Assembly: GCF_028309625.1 (NCBI RefSeq)
Contig: NZ_JAQMHR010000003.1
Coordinates: 186,001 to 250,000 of the forward strand
Direction of reading: 5' to 3'
Length of the DNA: 64,000 bases
From: Trichococcus sp. K1Tr
GTDB taxonomy: Bacteria > Bacillota > Bacilli > Lactobacillales > Aerococcaceae
In this document: positions 33,815-41,644 of the stretch, piece after piece
How positions within the stretch are numbered: the stretch's first letter is position 1
Layout of the letters: each line of letters starts with the position of its first letter
Notes under the pieces: model-generated
The model's input: the letters and a program-made list of their open reading frames with translations, nothing else
The model's database searches: none
What the model was told of the DNA's origin: nothing
Program-made: the position numbers and the translations under genes

Positions 33815-34996
33815 TCAATTCTCCTTGGTCAGGAAGGTCTTGTAGGTGCGGTCGATGAAGGTGGCTCCAATCGGCGCAGTCAGAATGATCGCCAAAACGG
33901 CGACACTCAAAATGACGCTGCCGGCTTCGACTCCGGCAGCCAAAGGGATCGAACCGATGGCCGCTTGGACAGTGGCTTTCGGCGTGTACGCCATCGCCGA
34001 GAAAATGCGTTCCTTCGCATTCAGGTTTGTGCCTGAAACCGCCAAGAAGACCGCCAACATCCTGAAAATTAATGCCCCGAAGATCAAGGCAACAGCCGCG
34101 AAACCGACGCCTCCCAAGGCCGAAATGTCGACGGCCGACCCGACCAACACGAACAGGAAGATTTCGGCTGCGGACCAGATTTTTGACAATTTATCATTCA
34201 GACGTTTGGCCAATTCCGGGCGTCTTTTCAATAAGGTGGCTCCGACAGCCATGACGCCCAACAGACCGGAGAACGGAATGAATTTTGCCAAGGAATCTTC
34301 CGCCGTCACCAACAGGAAACCTGCGCTCAGCACGAGCATGACTTTCATCGTGTCGCGGATGTGGAATGTTCTGAAGAGAAAAACCAGGCCCAAGCCGATC
34401 AGCAGACCGCCAAGTAGACCCAAGGCGATCGAAACCGGAACGGAAAGAAGGGTGATTGCCTGGAACCCGCTGCCTGTGTACATGCCCATGAACGAGGTGA
34501 AAAGGACGATGACATAGACGTCATCGACGGATGCGCCAGCCAAAATCATCTGAGGGATCCCTTTGGCTTTGCCGTAGCCGCTCTCGATCAGCATGATCAT
34601 GCGCGGGACGACGACCGCAGGCGAAACGGCGCCCAGAACAGCACCAAGGATGGCAGCCTCCAGTAAAGTGATGCCCAACAATTTCGGCGCCAACAGGATG
34701 ACCGCCACAATCTCGAAGGTCGCCGGCAAAAAGGTCATCAGTACTGCGGGACGGCCGATCTTCTTGAGATAGCCCAAGTCCATCGTCAACCCGGCGCGCA
34801 CCAAAATGACGATCAGGGCGATTTTTCGGATATCTGCGGAAATTGCCAGCAATTCCGGTGCCATGAGGTCCATTCCGTAGGGCCCCAACAGGATACCGGT
34901 CAAAATCAAGCCCAACAAGCCGGGCAATTGGAACCGGGTAAAGAGCGAACTGAGAAGAAATCCAAGAATAAGAATAAGCGCGATACTGTATATCAA
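33815..34996 (-). CDS. Cation:proton antiporter under fluoride-riboswitch control
   Basis: A 393-residue, 12- to 13-helix antiporter of the CPA (NhaP/KefB-like) superfamily. Typical segments are GLILTGILLGPYGMD, LIVILVRAGLTMDL, and GAVLGAVSPAVVVPRM followed by ASVDDVYVIVLF, the region holding the charged residues for ion exchange. It lacks the TrkA-N domain of Kef proteins. I place the start at TTG 34996 because GGAGG (35009-35005 on the minus strand) lies 8 bp upstream; a TTG at 35011 would put this site inside the gene. The leader holds a fluoride riboswitch, suggesting a role in fluoride or acid stress. Confidence 0.88.
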   Translation of the reverse strand: MIYSIALILILGFLLSSLFTRFQLPGLLGLILTGILLGPYGMDLMAPELLAISADIRKIALIVILVRAGLTMDLGYLKKIGRPAVLMTFLPATFEIVAVILLAPKLLGITLLEAAILGAVLGAVSPAVVVPRMIMLIESGYGKAKGIPQMILAGASVDDVYVIVLFTSFMGMYTGSGFQAITLLSVPVSIALGLLGGLLIGLGLVFLFRTFHIRDTMKVMLVLSAGFLLVTAEDSLAKFIPFSGLLGVMAVGATLLKRRPELAKRLNDKLSKIWSAAEIFLFVLVGSAVDISALGGVGFAAVALIFGALIFRMLAVFLAVSGTNLNAKERIFSAMAYTPKATVQAAIGSIPLAAGVEAGSVILSVAVLAIILTAPIGATFIDRTYKTFLTKEN

Positions 34997-35023
34997 AAGC
35001 TGCACCTCCAAATTTTTTCCACT

Positions 35024-35070
35024 AAAAAAGCCGAAGACGGACTGCGCCTATTGCGCAGAAGTCATCAGCT
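35024..35070 (-). terminator. Riboswitch expression-platform terminator
   Basis: On the minus strand, AGCTGATGAC (35070-35061) pairs with GTCTTCGGCT (35038-35029) with a single mismatch. The inner helix CTGCGC/GCGCAG extends it, and a run of T follows. Its 5' arm is also the 3' end of the aptamer, so the two structures exclude each other. Confidence 0.85.
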
Positions 35071-35119
35071 TGTATAAGCGGTTTAAGCATTTTGCTTAGG
35101 GAGACATTCATTCCCCTGT
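35053..35119 (-). ncRNA. Fluoride riboswitch (crcB motif)
   Basis: On the minus strand the leader reads GGGGAATGAATGTCTCCC, a small TAAGC/GCTTA hairpin, then AAACCGCTTATACAAGC and GCTGATGACTTCTGC. The first block fits the GGNGAUG--NUCNCC pattern and the last fits the AAACNGC--GCUGAUGRCNNCUGC pattern of crcB-motif RNAs, which bind fluoride. The GCTGATGAC segment doubles as the terminator's left arm, the usual ON-switch arrangement. Fluoride would stabilise the aptamer and let transcription reach the antiporter gene. Na+/H+ antiporters are known to be associated with this RNA. The first half is a looser match than the second. Confidence 0.87.
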
Positions 35120-35129
35120 TATAGATAGA

Positions 35130-35158
35130 ATGATAGCATGTTTTCTGAAGGCAGACAA
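35130..35158 (-). promoter_or_regulatory. Promoter for the fluoride-riboswitch transcript
   Basis: TTGTCT (35158-35153) and TATCAT (35135-35130) on the minus strand are separated by 17 bp. The predicted start near 35123 lies just upstream of the aptamer. Confidence 0.75.
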
Positions 35159-35379
35159 GGGGAATCAGAAATCGCATCCTTGTTTTGGCTCTATTACTAC
35201 AGCGAATTACTCTGAAAAAGTGGACCTTGTCAAAATTGCGATAATTCTCTAAAAATGATAGGATAAAAGCAAATAGATTGCACGATCCAAGGCCGGAAAC
35301 AAGTTAGTATGGGCGTATGAAATTTCCAAACCGGCCGCTCCGATAAGTTTTTCCATCAGAAAAATACGAGGTGACGTGT

Positions 35380-36147
35380 GTGGACGAAATGAACAGAGAG
35401 AAGATTGTGAGCGAACTGAAAAGCATTCCTGGATTGAAAGGCATCGTGGGGTACGGTGGTGGAGACAATATCACGGAATCAGCCATCTTGCTGTACTATG
35501 TCGCCGGAGAACTGTCCAATCAGGAGCTGGAACATGTGGTCCGCCGGGTGGGTGATATCGAGGTGCCCATACATTACAGACTAAGGGAAATCGATCCTGT
35601 TGTGGACGCCATCTCTGATTGCCTCGACGGGAAGATTACGATCACGCACGAGAGCGGCCATCCTTTCGGCGTCGTGAACAGCAGCTACGCGGCTGAAATC
35701 CATTATGGCCGGATTCTCTGGGAAGGACCGGACCAGCCGATTAAGGCGCTGAAGGGAAAACTTGCAATGCAGGGACCGTATCCGGAAAAGCTGCGCCAAG
35801 CGACGATTGCTTATTTCATGAAGGAGGCGACACTGGCGCTCGAAAATGGCCATAGTGCAGCTATGCAGGGAGGCATCCATTACGCCAGCGGCAGCTTCTT
35901 CCAAGCGGCTTGTTCCTGGGTTCAAGTCATCCATGCATTGAACCGGCAGTTCCTCTTGAGCGAGAAGGGTGGCCTGAAGCGCGCGAACCAGTTGCCGATC
36001 AGCCCGAAACAATTCCGCGTGCGCGTGAACCAAGTTTACCGCTATTTCGCCGCGAACAATCCGACGCTTGCTTATTGCGAAATCGATATGTTGGAAAGTG
36101 AAATGAACGAATTGGTCGGATCTTTTGCGGAAGATGTGGAGGGATAA
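35380..36147 (+). CDS. Nucleotidyltransferase-like protein (DUF4037-like)
   Basis: A 255-residue protein. The opening VSELKSIPGLKGIVGYGGGDNITESAILLYYV resembles a minimal nucleotidyltransferase core (GSxA--D type) but with GYGGGDNITESA in place of the classic motif. A central YEAEIHYGRILWEGP-like region and a helical C-terminus follow. It resembles DUF4037 or aminoglycoside-nucleotidyltransferase-like proteins, but catalytic competence is doubtful. GTG 35380 is preferred over GTG 35371 because AGGTG at 35368-35373 fits as its ribosome binding site. It is followed by a membrane-protein gene 3 bp downstream. Confidence 0.6.
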   Translation: MDEMNREKIVSELKSIPGLKGIVGYGGGDNITESAILLYYVAGELSNQELEHVVRRVGDIEVPIHYRLREIDPVVDAISDCLDGKITITHESGHPFGVVNSSYAAEIHYGRILWEGPDQPIKALKGKLAMQGPYPEKLRQATIAYFMKEATLALENGHSAAMQGGIHYASGSFFQAACSWVQVIHALNRQFLLSEKGGLKRANQLPISPKQFRVRVNQVYRYFAANNPTLAYCEIDMLESEMNELVGSFAEDVEG

Positions 36148-36149
36148 TT

Positions 36150-36614
36150 TTGAAATATTACGACGAATGTCAGAAGAAGGTTCGATACAAATTCGGCTTT
36201 TACAGTTTGTTGATCATGACAGCATTGCTTCTTGTGTACATCGCTATGCCAGATGATAGAGTTGGCGGGATTTCTTACCAAAATGCAATTATGATCATCA
36301 TCATGACCACGTCCTTATTCTTTTTGGTGAACGTTGTCTATCGGCATGCTTTTTTTGACCAATATACGCGCCGACCTTTTTGGAGCAACGTTTTCTTTTT
36401 GGCGATGGCTGGGCTACAGGCGCAGCAGGCGTATCAGCTGTATCAGCTGGGCATGGATCTCCCAGAACCGATCAATACGGTGGAATTTGTGATGCTGCAC
36501 GGTCTGCAGGTAGCCTTGCACCTTTCGATCCCTTTAACGTATGGTGTGCGTACATTTGTCGATTGGCTCTCGGCAAAGGAACAGAATACTGAAGAAACCG
36601 GACAGTCGTCATGA
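36150..36614 (+). CDS. Small membrane protein of unknown function
   Basis: A 154-residue protein with about four hydrophobic helices (LLIMTALLLVYIAM, AIMIIIMTTSLFFLVNVVY, WSNVFFLAMAGLQAQQAYQLY and LHGLQVALHLSIPLTYGV). I do not recognise the family. The TTG start at 36150 follows GGAGGGAT, and the gene begins right after the preceding stop, so the two are co-translated. The 52-bp repeat array begins shortly after its end. Confidence 0.6.
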   Translation: MKYYDECQKKVRYKFGFYSLLIMTALLLVYIAMPDDRVGGISYQNAIMIIIMTTSLFFLVNVVYRHAFFDQYTRRPFWSNVFFLAMAGLQAQQAYQLYQLGMDLPEPINTVEFVMLHGLQVALHLSIPLTYGVRTFVDWLSAKEQNTEETGQSS

Positions 36615-36647
36615 ACGACTGTTTTTTCTTTTGGAGTGACAGATGAT

Positions 36648-36882
36648 GGATCAGCGGATAACAGGTGCTCATCCGGTAAATTCCGAGGAAACGATACCGG
36701 AACAGCCGAGATAAGCCTTATGTGTTGACTGATAGAGGCAAATGGAATGCGGAACAGTCGAGATAAGTCGCAGGCGTCGGCTGTTAGAGAACGCCCGAGG
36801 ACGGAACAGTCGAGACGAGCCATCGATGTCGGCTGTTAGAAAAAATCCGAATGCACAACAGTCGACAGCAGCCCACGATTCC
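36648..36882. repeat. 52-bp tandem repeat array with hairpin units
   Basis: The word (G/A)(G/C)AACAG(T/C)CGA recurs at 36699, 36751, 36803 and 36855, exactly 52 bp apart. A more diverged unit (GGATCAG) starts at 36648. Units 2 and 3 share GGAACAGTCGAGA at the start and TCGGCTGTTAGA at positions 27-38, which can pair as a 9-bp stem AACAGTCGA/TCGGCTGTT. The last unit is cut short by a terminator. No spacers differ between repeats, so it is not a CRISPR array. No convincing gene spans it. Confidence 0.85.
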
Positions 36883-36887
36883 ACCAT

Positions 36888-36923
36888 AAAACTAAGTCAG
36901 CCGCAGCTTGCCTTAGTTTTTTT
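36888..36923 (+). terminator. Terminator at the end of the repeat array
   Basis: AAAACTAAG pairs with CTTAGTTTT around a 15-nt loop and ends in T7. Its position implies that the repeat array is transcribed, or that the transcript of the upstream gene pair ends here. Confidence 0.75.
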
Positions 36924-37015
36924 CCGGTAATAAGTCCTTGATTTTTGCGTAACCGCTTTCTGCGTGATAGGCTTAAGGAAAAGAACCAGATCCATTCAAA
37001 AAGGGGATAACCAAT

Positions 37016-37681
37016 ATGGAAATTTCAAGAATGACTGTCAAAGGCAAAGGTTTCGCCAGCGCGCCACCTGATGCGATCGCCATTTCGCTGCAATTGGAGG
37101 ACATCAAGGACACCTATGAATTGGCAATGCAGCATGCCGCTTTGGAGCTTGAGCAAGTCCGGGAAACGTTGTTGCCGCTCGGATTCCCGAAAAAAGAGAT
37201 TCGCTCCACTCATTTTTCGATCGACAGCGCGTATGAGCACCGGAATGACTTCCGCGGTGAAAACAAGCGCTACTTCCTCGGTTACCGCTACAGTAATGAC
37301 CTGAAGATCACCTTCGGAAACGACAGCAAGCGCCTTGGCGAAATCCTTCTGGCTCTGTCGGTCTGCGAAGCGAATCCTGAATTTTCGGTCTACTTTTTCC
37401 TGAAGGATCGGCATGCAGTCGAGCAAGCCTTGCTGGAGGATGCTGTGCGTGACGCCAAGGAGAAGGCGCAGATACTGGCTGCGGCGGGCGGTGTCATGCT
37501 TGGGAAAATAGTGTCGATCGATTACGATTGGGGCGAAATCGAAGTGCGCTCCCGCGTCTACGCAGCCTCATCGAAGATGGCCTACGACAGCGCTCCGATG
37601 ATCGATCTCGAGCCCGAAGACATCAGCAACAGTGATACCGTGACGGTCGTGTGGGAAATCCTGAATCCGCAAAAGGCATAG
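37016..37681 (+). CDS. SIMPL (DUF541) domain protein
   Basis: A 221-residue SIMPL-domain protein. It starts with MTVKGKGFASAPPDAIAISLQLE, has a central RYFLGYRYSNDLKITF, ALLEDAVRDAKEKAQILAAAGG near residue 140, and a conserved end TVTVVWEI. Most SIMPL proteins are exported, but this one has no signal peptide and is probably cytoplasmic. Function unknown; homologues link to oxidative stress or protein interaction. AAAAAGGGG lies upstream. Confidence 0.85.
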   Translation: MEISRMTVKGKGFASAPPDAIAISLQLEDIKDTYELAMQHAALELEQVRETLLPLGFPKKEIRSTHFSIDSAYEHRNDFRGENKRYFLGYRYSNDLKITFGNDSKRLGEILLALSVCEANPEFSVYFFLKDRHAVEQALLEDAVRDAKEKAQILAAAGGVMLGKIVSIDYDWGEIEVRSRVYAASSKMAYDSAPMIDLEPEDISNSDTVTVVWEILNPQKA

Positions 37682-37902
37682 AGGGCATGTGTTTCGAAAT
37701 CGAGTAGGTATACTTGGAAAACCGAAGATTATCATAATATTTTCGCTCAACACCAATGAATTCTGCAACATAGCAGTACCGGAAATCATCGTGATGGTAT
37801 ATCCTATACAAGGAAAAGCGTGTTTCTTACAAAAATTCATAAAAACTTCGCATTTCAAAAGTATACTGAAACCCGCTAGAACATCACTAAAGGAGCAATT
37901 CC
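37682..37902. other. Leader region upstream of murE
   Basis: AT-rich 221-bp gap. No terminator, riboswitch or credible gene is seen; a short open frame from 37689 has no ribosome binding site. A -10-like GTATACT near 37860 may belong to the murE promoter. Confidence 0.4.
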
Positions 37903-39354
37903 ATGAAACTGAAAGAAATGCTATCTGATTATCAGCTGGGAGAGCAGCCGAAGTGGGATGGAGAACAAATAATCACCGGCATTACCGATAGTTCCAGGGA
38001 CACCACGGACGGAATGGTATTTGTCGCCATCGCGGGCTTCGAGCAGGATGGCCATGATTATATCCCGCATGCAATCGCACAAGGTGCCGCTTTGATAGTC
38101 GGTGAACACGATTGCCCAGTGGCATTACCGATTCCTTACCTAAAAGTCGCCAACAGTCGCCAAGCGTTGGGACAGCTGGCGGATAAATTTTATGATCATC
38201 CTTCCGGCAGGAAACGCGTCATCGGCATAACCGGTACGAACGGAAAGACGACGACCGCTTTTTTCCTCAAGCATTTGCTGGAGCAACAGGGCTTTACCGT
38301 TTCCATGATCGGTACCATCTACAATGAAATCAACGGGATTCAATATCCGACGCCCAACACGACACCGAATGCCGAAAAAGTGCATGAGTTGATTGCGGCA
38401 TCAGAGGATGACTTCATCGTCATCGAAGTCTCTTCGCATGGCCTGACGCAATACCGTCTGGAGGGCGTCGCTTTCGACTACGCCCTGTTCATGAACCTGC
38501 AGCACGACCATTTGGATTACCACAAAACAATGGAGGCTTATTTCGAAGCCAAAGCAACGCTGTTCGACAAGCTGAAGCCGGCTGGGAAAGCGGTCGTCAA
38601 TACCGATGTCGCCTGGGGGTTGAAATTGGCGCAGCGTCTGGTCGCCAAGGGGATAGCTGTCATCACCGTGGGCCATCAAGAGGATGCCGTCATGTCCATC
38701 AAAAAGATGACGAACCAAGAGGTCACATTGGACATTTCGGGTAAGGTGGTGGCGCTGGATCCGCATATGCCCGGTGAACACAATCTTTACGATATTGCGA
38801 TGGCAGGTGCTGTTATTCAGGATCTCGGCTATCCATTGGTGGATGTTACGGAACAGATGCGTTCTTTTGCGGGCGTGCCGGGCAGGTACGAAATCGTCCA
38901 TCTGAAGAATGGGGTACACTGTATCGTCGATTACGCGCATACGCCGGAAGCGGTCAGTTCCATTTTGACTTCGATGCATAAGGACGGCGCCGAGCGGATC
39001 ACGCATATCTTCGGTTTCCGCGGCAACCGGGATGCGACGAAGCGGGATGAAATGATTGCGGCTTCGACTGCTCAGAGTGCGCGTGTGATCTTGACGACCG
39101 ACGATCTGAACAGCATTCCGGAAGAAACAATGAGGCAGGAATATGCCGAGTATCAGCGAAAATTTGCCGGGATGCATAAAATCGACGTAATGATGGACCG
39201 GACATTGGCCATCCAAGCAGCAGTAAATAAGGCTCGGGAAGGCGATTGGATTCTGGTGACCGGCAAAGGCCATGAGAAATACAAGACCGCCTATGCCTTA
39301 CCGACTGCCTCCGACAAGGAAACGGTGCTGTACTTGAAAAATTCAGAAAAATAG
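37903..39354 (+). CDS. murE: UDP-N-acetylmuramoyl-tripeptide synthetase (MurE)
   Basis: A 483-residue Mur ligase that adds the third amino acid to UDP-MurNAc-L-Ala-D-Glu in the cytoplasm. The ATP loop is GITGTNGKTTTAFF near residue 109, the catalytic-Lys region lies in the TNTAPN-like segment, and the C-terminal domain opens with VIDYAHTPEAV. The specificity motif reads DDLN where diaminopimelate enzymes have DNPR, so L-lysine or another amino acid is more likely than diaminopimelate. AAAGGAG precedes ATG 37903. It is monocistronic, away from a dcw cluster. Confidence 0.92.
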   Translation: MKLKEMLSDYQLGEQPKWDGEQIITGITDSSRDTTDGMVFVAIAGFEQDGHDYIPHAIAQGAALIVGEHDCPVALPIPYLKVANSRQALGQLADKFYDHPSGRKRVIGITGTNGKTTTAFFLKHLLEQQGFTVSMIGTIYNEINGIQYPTPNTTPNAEKVHELIAASEDDFIVIEVSSHGLTQYRLEGVAFDYALFMNLQHDHLDYHKTMEAYFEAKATLFDKLKPAGKAVVNTDVAWGLKLAQRLVAKGIAVITVGHQEDAVMSIKKMTNQEVTLDISGKVVALDPHMPGEHNLYDIAMAGAVIQDLGYPLVDVTEQMRSFAGVPGRYEIVHLKNGVHCIVDYAHTPEAVSSILTSMHKDGAERITHIFGFRGNRDATKRDEMIAASTAQSARVILTTDDLNSIPEETMRQEYAEYQRKFAGMHKIDVMMDRTLAIQAAVNKAREGDWILVTGKGHEKYKTAYALPTASDKETVLYLKNSEK

Positions 39355-39365
39355 AAGGATCACAA

Positions 39366-39408
39366 AGCTGTAAGACACTGAGAATGAGTGTTTTGCGGCT
39401 TTTTTGTT
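39366..39408 (+). terminator. Terminator after murE
   Basis: A 16-bp imperfect stem (AAAGCTGTAAGACACT with AGTGTTTTGCGGCTTT, G-U pairs) closes a 7-nt loop and is followed by T residues. Confidence 0.82.
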
Positions 39409-39480
39409 GTGTCTTGGTGTTCGGTTTTTCCTATCAAACGTGTTCGGAAATGCGGGATATGCCAACTCACTATGAAATGA

Positions 39481-39497
39481 TAAGCTAGCCTAAGCTA
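39481..39497. repeat. Short direct repeat upstream of the lyase gene
   Basis: TAAGCTA occurs twice with a 10-bp period (39481 and 39491). Same-face spacing on the helix would suit a dimeric regulator, but nothing else supports this. Confidence 0.3.
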
Positions 39498-39598
39498 TCT
39501 TTTGTGCATTTTGAACAGAAAAATAATGGATATGTGGCCTTGATAAGGCACGAACAGCAGCAGAATTTCGGATATAAATTTGGGGAGGAATCAGATAA

Positions 39599-40984
39599 AT
39601 GGCATCACACGTGATAGACATGATCATGATGAGGAACAATTTCGGAACGGAAGCGATGCGCAAGGTCTGGTCCGAGGACAATCGGCTGCAGAGGCATCTG
39701 GATGTAGAAGCAGCGTTGGCACTCGCGGAAGGAGAGTTGGGATTGATTCCCCAAGCTGCGGCCGAGACGATCGCCTCGAAAGCGAAGAGCGCATACATCA
39801 ACCTGGAGGCGTTGGCGGCCAGCGGGGCGAAGCTGAAGCATTCGTTGATGCCGACGATCAATGCCTTACAGGAGTTGAGCGGGGCAGACGGCGAATATGT
39901 GCATTACGGTGCAACGACGCAGGACATCGTGGACACAGGGACGATGCTGCAATTGAAGGAAGCGCACCAGATCTTCATCAGCGAACTGGAGGGAATCGCG
40001 CGTGAATTGGCCCGGCTTGCGGCTGAATACCGCACGACACCGATGGCCGGAAGATCGCACGGGATGCAAGGCTTGCCGACGACATTCGGCTTCAAGATGG
40101 CAGTCGTGCTCAGCGAAACATTGCGTCATCTGGATCGCTTGAAGGAATCCGAAGAGCGGGTTTTCGTGGGCGGCATCGCCGGTGCGGTCGGGACCTATGC
40201 TTCTTTCGGGGAGAAAGGCCCGGCTATCGAAGCCGCCGCGTTGACGCGATTGGGTCTGAACACGCCGGACATCTGCTGGCAGTCCTCGCGTGATCGGATT
40301 GCCGAGTACGCCAGTATCATCGGCCTCATCAGTGGCACGCTCGGAAAGGTCGGGAATGAATTCTACAACCTGATGAGGACCGAAATCGATGAAGTCGAAG
40401 AGCCGTTTTCGGCAGGCAAAATCGGCTCCTCAACGATGCCGCATAAACGCAATCCGGCGGCATTCGAAGGCATCGCCAGCCTGACGCGTCCGATTTTGGC
40501 GAACGTCTCGTTGATCCAACAATCGACGATGGTCGAACATGAACGCGACGCGATGAGCTGGAGGGGCGAATGGATCGCTCTGCCGGAAATCTGCATTTAC
40601 CTATCTTCGCAACTGGCCACGACGAAGGCCGTCCTGAAAGGTTTGGTCGTGAAACCGAAGCATATGCTGCGCAATCTGAATTTGCAGGGCGGCTTGCTGC
40701 TGTCGGAACGGGTGATGTTCGTCCTTTCCGAGCAATTGGGCAAACAGACGGCGCATCATCTTGTCTATGAGTTGTCGATGGCGGCGGTCGAGGAGGAACG
40801 TTCCTTCCGGGATGTGCTCGTGGAAAACGAAACGGTGCGCCAGCATCTGACTGAATCTGACATCGATGACTTGCTTGATCCGGAATCGTATCTCGGTTCG
40901 GCTCCGCAAAAAGTCGATGAGGTGCTGCAGCGATTCGCAGCAACCGGCCTGGACAACAGCGCAGAAGGAGCGGATGCACAATGA
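39599..40984 (+). CDS. Adenylosuccinate-lyase-family C-N lyase
   Basis: A 461-residue member of the fumarase/aspartase superfamily, closest in layout to adenylosuccinate lyase and carboxymuconate cycloisomerase. Motifs seen are VHYGATTQDIVDTG, AGRSHGMQGLPTTFG, and the signature GSSTMPHKRNPAAFE. The C-terminus is shorter than in purB. It eliminates fumarate from, or adds it to, an N- or C-substituted succinate. Neighbours (GNAT, M20 amidohydrolase and MmgE/PrpD) suggest catabolism of an N-substituted aspartate, not purine synthesis. ATG 39599 follows TTGGGGAGG. It overlaps the next gene by 4 bp. Confidence 0.8.
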   Translation: MASHVIDMIMMRNNFGTEAMRKVWSEDNRLQRHLDVEAALALAEGELGLIPQAAAETIASKAKSAYINLEALAASGAKLKHSLMPTINALQELSGADGEYVHYGATTQDIVDTGTMLQLKEAHQIFISELEGIARELARLAAEYRTTPMAGRSHGMQGLPTTFGFKMAVVLSETLRHLDRLKESEERVFVGGIAGAVGTYASFGEKGPAIEAAALTRLGLNTPDICWQSSRDRIAEYASIIGLISGTLGKVGNEFYNLMRTEIDEVEEPFSAGKIGSSTMPHKRNPAAFEGIASLTRPILANVSLIQQSTMVEHERDAMSWRGEWIALPEICIYLSSQLATTKAVLKGLVVKPKHMLRNLNLQGGLLLSERVMFVLSEQLGKQTAHHLVYELSMAAVEEERSFRDVLVENETVRQHLTESDIDDLLDPESYLGSAPQKVDEVLQRFAATGLDNSAEGADAQ

Positions 40985-41481
40985 CGCAGATTTTCCGTTT
41001 GGCTCAGGAAGCGGATGCACCCGCACTGGCGGAACTGTTGCGGCAGGCCTATGTTTCGAATACCGAGCTGGGCATCCACTTTGCCGCGGCACATGCGGAC
41101 AAGGAAGCCGCGAATCAACACATTTCCAACAATGTCTGCTACCTTTTAGAAGAGGATGGACAACTGTTGGGGACAATCTCTTTGCGGATGCCTTGGGGAC
41201 CGAATCCGGGTCCGGCAGGGGTGCCGCACATCGGTTGGCTGGCTGTTTCGCCGACCGCTGGAAAACAAGGGGTCGGCCGCCGTTTGTTGGATTTCATCGA
41301 ACAGGACATCGCCCGCGACCAGTTGAAATGTCCCGCAGTCACTTTGGGAACGGCAGTCGAGCATCCGTGGCTGCCGCAGTTGTATGAAAAAAGAGGCTAC
41401 GAAAAAATCGCGGAGACTGACCTCGGTTTGGGGCATATCACCGCTTATTTCAAAAAAACATTAATAAAATCATTCCAATAA
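40981..41481 (+). CDS. GNAT-family N-acetyltransferase
   Basis: A 166-residue GNAT protein with the acetyl-CoA loop IGWLAVSPTAGKQGVGRRLL near residue 80 and LYEKRGYEKI near the end. It is translationally coupled to the lyase gene (ATGA overlap), so it probably acts on the same pathway compound, for example by acetylating an amino acid intermediate. The substrate is unknown. Confidence 0.85.
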   Translation: MTQIFRLAQEADAPALAELLRQAYVSNTELGIHFAAAHADKEAANQHISNNVCYLLEEDGQLLGTISLRMPWGPNPGPAGVPHIGWLAVSPTAGKQGVGRRLLDFIEQDIARDQLKCPAVTLGTAVEHPWLPQLYEKRGYEKIAETDLGLGHITAYFKKTLIKSFQ

Positions 41482-41532
41482 AAGCGACATAAAGATGTAT
41501 GCAGCGCAGGATTGAAGATAAAGTTTAATGTG

Positions 41533-41561
41533 TTGACCGTTTTGAACGGAATCGATATAGT
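41533..41561 (+). promoter_or_regulatory. Sigma-A promoter before the M20 amidohydrolase gene
   Basis: TTGACC (41533-41538) and TATAGT (41556-41561) have a 17-bp spacer. About 80 nt of leader with two small hairpins (around CCGGA/TCCGG and GCT/AGC) precedes the start codon; I recognise no riboswitch in it. Confidence 0.8.
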
Positions 41562-41644
41562 AGTGGAACTAGAGCAAGTCTCCGGAGATATTTTCCGGCG
41601 AGCAGCTACAAAAGGTCAGCACTGAAAAAAGGGAGAATGATACC

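Noticed and set aside
35053-35119. Manganese (yybP-ykoY) or c-di-AMP riboswitch upstream of the antiporter
   Set aside because: The conserved loops of those RNAs are missing, whereas the AAACNGC and GCTGATGAC blocks fit the fluoride riboswitch.
36699-36882. CRISPR array
   Set aside because: The repeats are directly tandem with an exact 52-bp period and no unique spacers; no cas gene is near.
37689-37928. Small plus-strand gene before murE
   Set aside because: No ribosome binding site, no recognisable domain, and its end overlaps murE; probably chance.
39599-40984. purB, adenylosuccinate lyase of purine synthesis
   Set aside because: The fold and signature fit the superfamily, but the neighbours are catabolic and no pur genes are near; I keep only the family-level call.
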